A stretch of DNA of 27,195 nucleotides from an uncultured Bacteroidota bacterium. GTDB lineage: Bacteria; Bacteroidota; Bacteroidia; Chitinophagales; Chitinophagaceae. The notes under the pieces were generated by a model. It made no database searches and was not told the origin of the DNA. It was given only the letters and a program-made list of their open reading frames with translations. Positions 22,415 through 27,195 of this stretch are shown in pieces. How positions within the stretch are numbered: the stretch's first letter is position 1; every line of letters starts with the position of its first letter. Location: NCBI GenBank assembly GCA_937928385.1, contig CALEZD010000118.1:1-27195 (forward strand), in the 5' to 3' direction. A program made the translations under genes and the position numbers.

Positions 22415-22773
22415 TAGAATACAATATTGTCATTAGCAGCAAACCCAACTGTGGGGCATAAATCCGGACATGGCGTTAGATTATCCAATATATTCCCATC
22501 AGTCGTTAATATATAATTACCGGCCGCATCGTAACCCGCCACCACCAGGGTAAACACCTGTTTGTCAACGCCACTTTCACTCACTGTTCTTTCCCCCAGC
22601 ATGAATTTTATGTTTTGTATTTCCGCATTGGCCAGGTAGTTGCGCAACAGGCCTGCATCCAGTATCATAGATTTTACCGGCGCCTTCCCGGTATGGAAAT
22701 AGTTGGCGAGGAAACGGTTGATATATTCGTTGGCTGTTTCAACCGGTATTTCAGCTCCATTAATAGTCGGCAT
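22414..22773 (-). CDS. Cassette B small protein with conserved Cys-Pro C-terminus
   Basis: 119 residues, homologue of residues about 50-166 of the cassette A lipoprotein. The C-terminus reads CPDLCPTVG then AANDNIVF; both copies keep P-C-P-x-x-C-P-T-x-G-x-A-x-N-D. Unlike copy A it has no signal peptide or lipobox, beginning MPTINGAEIPVETANEY; I see no upstream in-frame ATG. So it is either cytoplasmic, exported another way, or has lost its signal. The last 47 residues of A and B align without gaps (20 identities). Family unknown to me. Confidence 0.85.
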   Translation of the reverse strand: MPTINGAEIPVETANEYINRFLANYFHTGKAPVKSMILDAGLLRNYLANAEIQNIKFMLGERTVSESGVDKQVFTLVVAGYDAAGNYILTTDGNILDNLTPCPDLCPTVGFAANDNIVF

Positions 22774-22824
22774 CTTGTTTGTGTTTTTACGTGAGTGAAT
22801 TGAATAAACACATAAAGGTAGTTA

Positions 22825-22832
22825 CAAACCTA
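22825..22832 (-). promoter_or_regulatory. Promoter -7 box of signalling cassette B
   Basis: Minus-strand TAGGTTTG is a perfect TAnnTTTG box, 51 bases before the ATG of the small protein gene. No -33 TTG at normal spacing, as in cassette A. The same octamer lies upstream of ridA (26428-26435). Confidence 0.5.
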
Positions 22833-22926
22833 CTCATCAAAATACAGTGTTTTTCCCCTTAGGTTTTCTCATTATTTTTTATATGGAGTAGTCTGCGTGC
22901 TACCACGATGGCAAGACAGGAAGGTA

Positions 22927-23775
22927 TTATTCAACTTTTATACCCTGCCTTGTAAGGCTATCTGCCAAGCGGTTATACAATCCTTTATAATCAGGTTGGC
23001 CGGGCATACTATTATTACCATAATATTTCGCTGCGAGGTAGTAAAACTTCAGCTTGTCCCGAAAATAAATATTCCCGGAAGTAAGTATTTGCCTGTTTTC
23101 GTTGATGAGTGTAGAGCCCTTCCCGGTATCGTTGATACTATGTGTTAATTCGATAAATGTATTGTTGATACCGAATATTCTACCCGGATTTTTGCGTTCA
23201 ACCCAATACATCTTTGCTTTTTCAAGATAAAAAAGTGCCGAGTCGGCTTTTTTCTCATTGATATATACCAGTGCCATATCATACATGCTTACAGCTATCC
23301 CCGGTTCGTAATTTTTAAGGCTGAAGTAACTCACAGCTGCCCGGATATCTTCTTTGGCAGTTGCATAGTTACCCATCCTGGCTTTCAACATACCCATGTA
23401 CTTATACATATTCGCCATTTCAAGCGTGTCATTGTCGTTTCGGTGAACAACAATGCTTTTCTCTACATATTGCAATGCCTGTTGGTCGTTATGCAATAGC
23501 TCATCGTAAGCAAACGCTATACTATGCAGGCAAATGGCCATATCTTTTGAGTTAAGGCCACGCTGATATAATTCATAAGCTTTCATAAAGTTGGTGATTG
23601 CTGCTTCAGCTTCCCCTTTACTGTAGTATTCACCCCCTGCCTTCCGGTATATTTCAGCCAGCTTATTTACACTGTCCGGGTTCAATTGTCCGGGTTCAAT
23701 AGCCTGTGCATATAACATAGTGCCGGCCCGGGCTAGTACCAACAACACTAATGATATATTTTTCAGCAATGCCAT
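22927..23775 (-). CDS. Exported TPR-repeat protein
   Basis: 282 residues with a signal peptide (about 1-23, LYA-Q). Several tetratricopeptide repeats are seen between about 35 and 200: YYSKGEAEAAITNFMKAYELYQ, AICLHSIAFAYDELLHNDQQALQYVEKSI, MYKYMGMLKARMGNYATAKEDI, VSMYDMALVYINEKKADSALFYLEKAK. Such periplasmic TPR domains commonly form the sensor half of Bacteroidota kinases, but here no kinase is fused. It lies 153 bases upstream of cassette B on the same strand, so a link to that signalling unit is possible though unproven. Confidence 0.85.
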   Translation of the reverse strand: MALLKNISLVLLVLARAGTMLYAQAIEPGQLNPDSVNKLAEIYRKAGGEYYSKGEAEAAITNFMKAYELYQRGLNSKDMAICLHSIAFAYDELLHNDQQALQYVEKSIVVHRNDNDTLEMANMYKYMGMLKARMGNYATAKEDIRAAVSYFSLKNYEPGIAVSMYDMALVYINEKKADSALFYLEKAKMYWVERKNPGRIFGINNTFIELTHSINDTGKGSTLINENRQILTSGNIYFRDKLKFYYLAAKYYGNNSMPGQPDYKGLYNRLADSLTRQGIKVE

Positions 23776-23801
23776 ATCGTTGTTTTTGAATATAATTATA
23801 C

Positions 23802-23829
23802 AACAAAAACGCCCTGCATTCGCAGGGCG
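23802..23829 (-). terminator. Intrinsic terminator after gyrB
   Basis: Perfect 8-bp stem CGCCCTGC (23810-23817) / GCAGGGCG (23822-23829) with loop ATTC, followed on the minus strand by TTTTTGTTG. It starts 23 bases after the gyrB stop and separates gyrB from the TPR gene. Confidence 0.9.
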
Positions 23830-23851
23830 CCCATATCAAAAGCTGTTATTA

Positions 23852-25831
23852 TTATACATCCAGTTTGGCATATTTGGCATGGCTCTCTATAAACTCCCTG
23901 CGGGGTCCTACCTCGTCGCCCATCAACATTGAGAATACCCTGTCGGCCTCGGCGGCGCTTTCAATACTCACCTGCTTCATTTGCCTTGTATCGGGGTTCA
24001 TTGTTGTTTCCCAGAGTTGGTCAGCATTCATTTCACCCAAACCTTTGTAACGCTGTATGTTCACACTGTCTTCCTTACCATTGGCCAGGCGCTCTACAGC
24101 GGCTTTGCGTTGTTCTTCCGTCCAGGCATATTCCTGGTCTTTACCTTTCTTCACCAGGTAGAGTGGCGGCTGCGCGAGGTACACGTGCCCCTGCTCTACA
24201 AGTGCCGTCATATAGCGGAAGAAGAAAGTGAGTATTAAGGTGGCAATGTGCGAACCATCTACATCGGCATCGGTCATGATGATGATTTTGTGGTAACGCA
24301 GCTTCGCCAGGTTCAGCGCTTTGGGGTCTTCTTCGGTACCTACAGATACACCCAGTGCCGTGAACATATTTTTAATCTCTTCGTTCTCGTATATCTTATG
24401 TTCCTGCGCTTTTTCTACGTTCAATATTTTACCACGTAATGGCAATATAGCCTGGTAGCTACGGTCGCGGCCTTGCTTGGCTGTACCACCGGCTGAGTCA
24501 CCCTCCACCAGGTACAGTTCGCAACGCTCAGGGTCTTTGTCTGAGCAGTCGGCCAGTTTGCCTGGCATACCCCCGCCGGACAATACACTCTTACGTTGTA
24601 CCAGTTCGCGGGCTTTACGTGCTGCGGCGCGCGCCTGCGCTGCTATTATTACTTTGTCTATTATTAGTTTTGCCTGTTTGGGGTTTTCTTCCAGGTAGGC
24701 TTCCAATACACGGCTTACCGCTACATCCACCACGCCGATCACTTCGTTATTGCCCAGCTTGGTTTTGGTTTGCCCTTCAAATTGCGGTTCAGGTACTTTT
24801 ACTGAAATAATTGCACTCAGCCCTTCGCGGAAGTCATCACCGGTTATTTCAACTTTTGCCCTTTCAAATAATTTGTTTTTGTCGCCGTAAGATTTGAACA
24901 CGCGGGTAATAGCCCTGCGGAACCCCGCAACGTGTGTACCGCCTTCTATAGTATTGATGTTATTAACATAAGAGAAGATGTGCTCGTTGTAAGATGTATT
25001 GTAATTCAGCGCTACATCTACTGCAACATTGGTTTCGGGGTCGTGCGTTTCTACGTATATAGGCATTGCCAGCAATGGGCTGCGTTTAGCTGATTCGTCC
25101 AGCATCTGTACGAATTCCACTATACCACCCTCGCTATAAAATACTTCTTTTAGCTCATTACCGTTTTCATCCTGCTCCCGGGTATCTATAAGTATTATGT
25201 TGATGCCTTTATTCAGATAAGAAAGTTCCCGCAGGCGGCCGGCCAGTATTTCGCGGTTGTATAGTGTTTCTTTGAAAATGCTGTCGTCCGGATGAAAGTG
25301 CTGGTGTGTACCACGTTTATCACTTACACCTATTTCCCGTACAGGGTACATGGGAATACCTTTTTCATATTCCTGTTCAAAAATTTTGCCATCGCGGTGT
25401 ACTGTAGTATGCATGTGCTTACTGAGCGCATTTACGCAACTCACACCTACGCCGTGCAAACCACCTGATACCTTATAAGAATCCTTGTCAAATTTACCGC
25501 CTGCGTGCAACACAGTCATTACCACTTCCAGTGCGCTTCGGCCTTCTTTAGGGTGTATGCCTGTGGGTATGCCACGGCCATCGTCCTGCACGCTGACAGA
25601 ATTATCGGTGTGTATGGTTACCGTAATGTTTTTGCAATGCCCCGCCAGCGCTTCATCTATAGAGTTATCTACCACCTCGTATACAAGGTGATGCAGGCCT
25701 TTTACACCAATATCACCTATATACATCGCCGGGCGTTTACGCACAGCTTCCAGACCTTCTAATACTTGTATACTCGCAGCATCGTAGCCGGTAGGAGTGG
25801 GTGTGTTAACAGCAGTATTTTCTATACTCAT
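23852..25831 (-). CDS. gyrB: DNA gyrase subunit B
   Basis: ATPase subunit of type II topoisomerase that introduces negative supercoils. 659 residues with the GHKL ATPase domain (VLEGLEAVRKRPAMYIG, VDNSIDEALAG, DDGRGIP, HAGGKFD, GLHGVG) at about 20-220, transducer domain (about 230-390) and TOPRIM (EGDSAGGTA and the acidic MTDADVDGSHI near 440-530), then the C-terminal GyrA-binding part (QRYKGLGEMN). Length and lack of a TOPRIM insertion are typical outside Enterobacteria. Start MSIENTAVNT at 25831 follows a leader of about 100 bases with a consensus promoter. Confidence 0.97.
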   Translation of the reverse strand: MSIENTAVNTPTPTGYDAASIQVLEGLEAVRKRPAMYIGDIGVKGLHHLVYEVVDNSIDEALAGHCKNITVTIHTDNSVSVQDDGRGIPTGIHPKEGRSALEVVMTVLHAGGKFDKDSYKVSGGLHGVGVSCVNALSKHMHTTVHRDGKIFEQEYEKGIPMYPVREIGVSDKRGTHQHFHPDDSIFKETLYNREILAGRLRELSYLNKGINIILIDTREQDENGNELKEVFYSEGGIVEFVQMLDESAKRSPLLAMPIYVETHDPETNVAVDVALNYNTSYNEHIFSYVNNINTIEGGTHVAGFRRAITRVFKSYGDKNKLFERAKVEITGDDFREGLSAIISVKVPEPQFEGQTKTKLGNNEVIGVVDVAVSRVLEAYLEENPKQAKLIIDKVIIAAQARAAARKARELVQRKSVLSGGGMPGKLADCSDKDPERCELYLVEGDSAGGTAKQGRDRSYQAILPLRGKILNVEKAQEHKIYENEEIKNMFTALGVSVGTEEDPKALNLAKLRYHKIIIMTDADVDGSHIATLILTFFFRYMTALVEQGHVYLAQPPLYLVKKGKDQEYAWTEEQRKAAVERLANGKEDSVNIQRYKGLGEMNADQLWETTMNPDTRQMKQVSIESAAEADRVFSMLMGDEVGPRREFIESHAKYAKLDV

Positions 25832-25848
25832 AAACTTGTTGAACAGCA

Positions 25849-25862
25849 GGGCTTCTCAGCCC
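25849..25862 (-). promoter_or_regulatory. Tetraloop hairpin in the gyrB leader
   Basis: On the minus strand GGGCT-GAGA-AGCCC is a 5-bp hairpin with a GNRA-type tetraloop, 17 bases upstream of the gyrB ATG. It may affect translation initiation or RNA stability. Confidence 0.4.
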
Positions 25863-25934
25863 CGGAATGATTTGTTGGCAACGGCAAAAATGCATATTGA
25901 TTTTGCCTTATATACCAGGTTAAATATAACCTTG

Positions 25935-25965
25935 CAAATATAGCGAAAATCCCCTGTTTCAGCAA
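25935..25965 (-). promoter_or_regulatory. Promoter of gyrB
   Basis: Minus-strand TATATTTG (plus 25935-25942, perfect) with TTG (plus 25963-25965) 20 bases upstream. The leader is about 100 bases. The rest of the 210-base gap between gyrB and ridA shows no terminator hairpin. Confidence 0.7.
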
Positions 25966-26041
25966 GGAATATCAGGGGTATTAACAATATATAGAATGCA
26001 GTATTTTCAATGGTTTAAGGGGATTCGTCCAACCGGTGGAT

Positions 26042-26422
26042 TTACTTGCCCGCTATTACACTGATTTCCACATTTACACCTTTAGGCAGGCCTGCTACCT
26101 GCACCGTTTCGCGGGCGGGCGCGTTGTCGGCAAAATAGTATCCATACACTTCGTTAACCAGCGCAAATTGCCCCATATCCATTAGAAATATGCTGGATTT
26201 AATGATGTTTGAAAAATCCATTCCCGCTTCAGCCAATACAGCTTTGAGGTTTTCCATTACCTGGCGTGTCTCCAACTGTATATCGCCCTGAACCACTTCG
26301 CCGGTAGCCGGGTCAATAGCAACCTGGCCCGAAACAAATAGCATGTTCCCGTATTGAATAGCCTGGCTGTAAGGCCCTATAGGCGCAGGCGCATTGTCAG
26401 TGCGAATTACTTTCTTTTCCAT
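26042..26422 (-). CDS. ridA: RidA family enamine/imine deaminase
   Basis: 126 residues, the usual subunit length of the trimeric family. RidA hydrolyses reactive enamines/imines made by PLP enzymes such as threonine dehydratase. The signature PIGPYSQAI is at 14-22, SGQVAIDP at 31-38, and the active-site residues Arg 104 (APARETVQVAGLPKG) and Glu 119 (NVEISVIA) are present, as expected for active RidA. Divergent from tsaB, with start codons 68 bases apart. A perfect -7 box ends five bases before its ATG. Confidence 0.95.
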   Translation of the reverse strand: MEKKVIRTDNAPAPIGPYSQAIQYGNMLFVSGQVAIDPATGEVVQGDIQLETRQVMENLKAVLAEAGMDFSNIIKSSIFLMDMGQFALVNEVYGYYFADNAPARETVQVAGLPKGVNVEISVIAGK

Positions 26423-26427
26423 AAGTG

Positions 26428-26481
26428 CAAACCTACATGAAAGAACTGATTTCCGCCACCGGGGCGGGTAATGTATATTTG
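26428..26481. promoter_or_regulatory. Divergent ridA/tsaB promoter region
   Basis: Minus-strand TAGGTTTG (plus 26428-26435) serves ridA, ending five bases before its ATG. Plus-strand TATATTTG (26474-26481) serves tsaB, ending nine bases before ATG 26491. Both are perfect TAnnTTTG boxes and would give leaders of zero to about five bases. Clear -33 TTG elements are not seen at the usual spacing (TTTC at 26450 for tsaB). Confidence 0.6.
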
Positions 26482-26490
26482 CAGTCCTTT

Positions 26491-27177
26491 ATGTCTTATA
26501 TCCTGCATATTGATACCTCTGCCGAAACAGGCATTGTGGTATTGGCCCAAGACGGCGAGTTGATTGCCGTGAAAGAACAGGCGAATGCCCGCAACCATGC
26601 CGCTACCATCAATAATGATATCGACAGCCTGCTGGAGGAAAACAATATAGGGTTGCCGGACATTGCTGCCTTTTGTGTAAATGGCGGTCCGGGCTCCTAT
26701 ACAGGCTTGAGGATAGGGCTGGCTACAGCAAAAGGATATTGCTATGCATTGGATAAACCCTTAATGATGCATAACAGGCTGCTGTTATTATCGCTGGGAG
26801 GAATATATGACACTGCTAATACTGCAAGTGTATATATGTCTGTTTTGCAGGCCAGGGAGGGGGAGTACTTTGTAGCTGCCTACGATAAGGCACAGAATAC
26901 AGTATTAGAGCCACAGCATATAGATACGGCAGGTATAGCCCGTTGTATAGGGCAGTTTCAAGGGAAACTATATATAACGGGACATACAGACGCCTCGGTA
27001 ATAGCTGCCTTTGCTGATAGGGACATAGCAGTAAACAACACAACCCTACCTGATACCCATGCATGGATCCAATATGCATTCGAAGAGTACAATTGTAACA
27101 GAATTGTCAGTTTAGCCCATGTTGAGCCTTTTTATTTAAAACAGGTTTATACGCATAAACCAAAGGATATCAAGTGA
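26491..27177 (+). CDS. tsaB: tRNA threonylcarbamoyladenosine biosynthesis protein TsaB
   Basis: 228 residues. TsaB is the inactive ASKHA-fold partner that, with TsaD and TsaE, makes t6A at position 37 of ANN-decoding tRNAs. The N-terminus MSYILHIDTSAETGIVVLA matches the first ASKHA strand, and VNGGPGSYTGLRIGLATAKG is the family signature (GPGSFTGLRIG). I start it at ATG 26491, not at an in-frame ATG further upstream (26437), because the promoter box at 26474-26481 lies between them. It ends 18 bases before the window end. Confidence 0.93.
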   Translation: MSYILHIDTSAETGIVVLAQDGELIAVKEQANARNHAATINNDIDSLLEENNIGLPDIAAFCVNGGPGSYTGLRIGLATAKGYCYALDKPLMMHNRLLLLSLGGIYDTANTASVYMSVLQAREGEYFVAAYDKAQNTVLEPQHIDTAGIARCIGQFQGKLYITGHTDASVIAAFADRDIAVNNTTLPDTHAWIQYAFEEYNCNRIVSLAHVEPFYLKQVYTHKPKDIK

Positions 27178-27195
27178 TTAGAGGTTTATTGTATT

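Noticed and set aside
1..27195. CRISPR array, tRNA, rRNA or complete insertion sequence
   Set aside because: No regularly spaced repeats, no cloverleaf or rRNA motifs, and no transposase or integrase gene were seen anywhere in the window.

Overview
The window looks like a chromosomal segment of a Bacteroidota bacterium, most likely from the Chitinophagaceae or a close relative. This rests on repeated TAnnTTTG-type promoter boxes upstream of genes, poor Shine-Dalgarno sequences, the large periplasmic YidC, many lipoproteins and outer-membrane beta-barrels, and the character of the housekeeping proteins. I could run no database search; family calls come from reading motifs.

Layout. (1) 1-4936: housekeeping. 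yidC (+) converges on rpsO-pnp (-), each end closed by a clear hairpin terminator, with a further hairpin/T-tract between rpsO and pnp. (2) About 4985-6454: a 1.5-kb stretch with no convincing gene but with a near-identical 23-bp direct repeat, a cluster of REP-like GC-rich hairpins and a dense run of perfect hairpins. (3) 6455-8331: an AT-rich island with a small secreted four-Cys protein and a secreted protein that appears to join a CxxC thioredoxin-like domain to a propeller-like domain. (4) 8389-12013: a SorA/SorB-like molybdenum oxidoreductase and c-type cytochrome, a hypothetical protein, a lipoprotein and a DUF6624-like exported protein. (5) 12228-15645 (+) and 20338-22773 (-): two copies of the same four-gene signalling cassette in mirror orientation: a small protein with a conserved Cys-Pro C-terminus, a roughly 7-TM membrane protein, a histidine kinase with one N-terminal TM and phospho-His at residue 73 in both copies, and a LuxR/NarL-type response regulator. 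Copy A has a second regulator, and its first regulator has lost the acidic pocket. (6) Between the copies: a lone B12-binding domain protein, a crotonase, two beta-barrel proteins and an unusual metallo-beta-lactamase-fold protein. (7) 22927-27177: a secreted TPR protein, gyrB, ridA and tsaB.

The duplicated cassette is the strongest candidate for an undescribed system. Its genes abut or overlap by 1-8 bases, which points to coupled translation. The kinases have no sensor domain of their own, so the 7-TM protein and/or the small Cys-Pro protein probably provide sensing. The architecture resembles agr-type peptide signalling only in layout: there is no AgrB-like protease signature and the small protein is not an obvious peptide precursor. 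The second candidate is the AT-rich secreted pair at 6455-8331.
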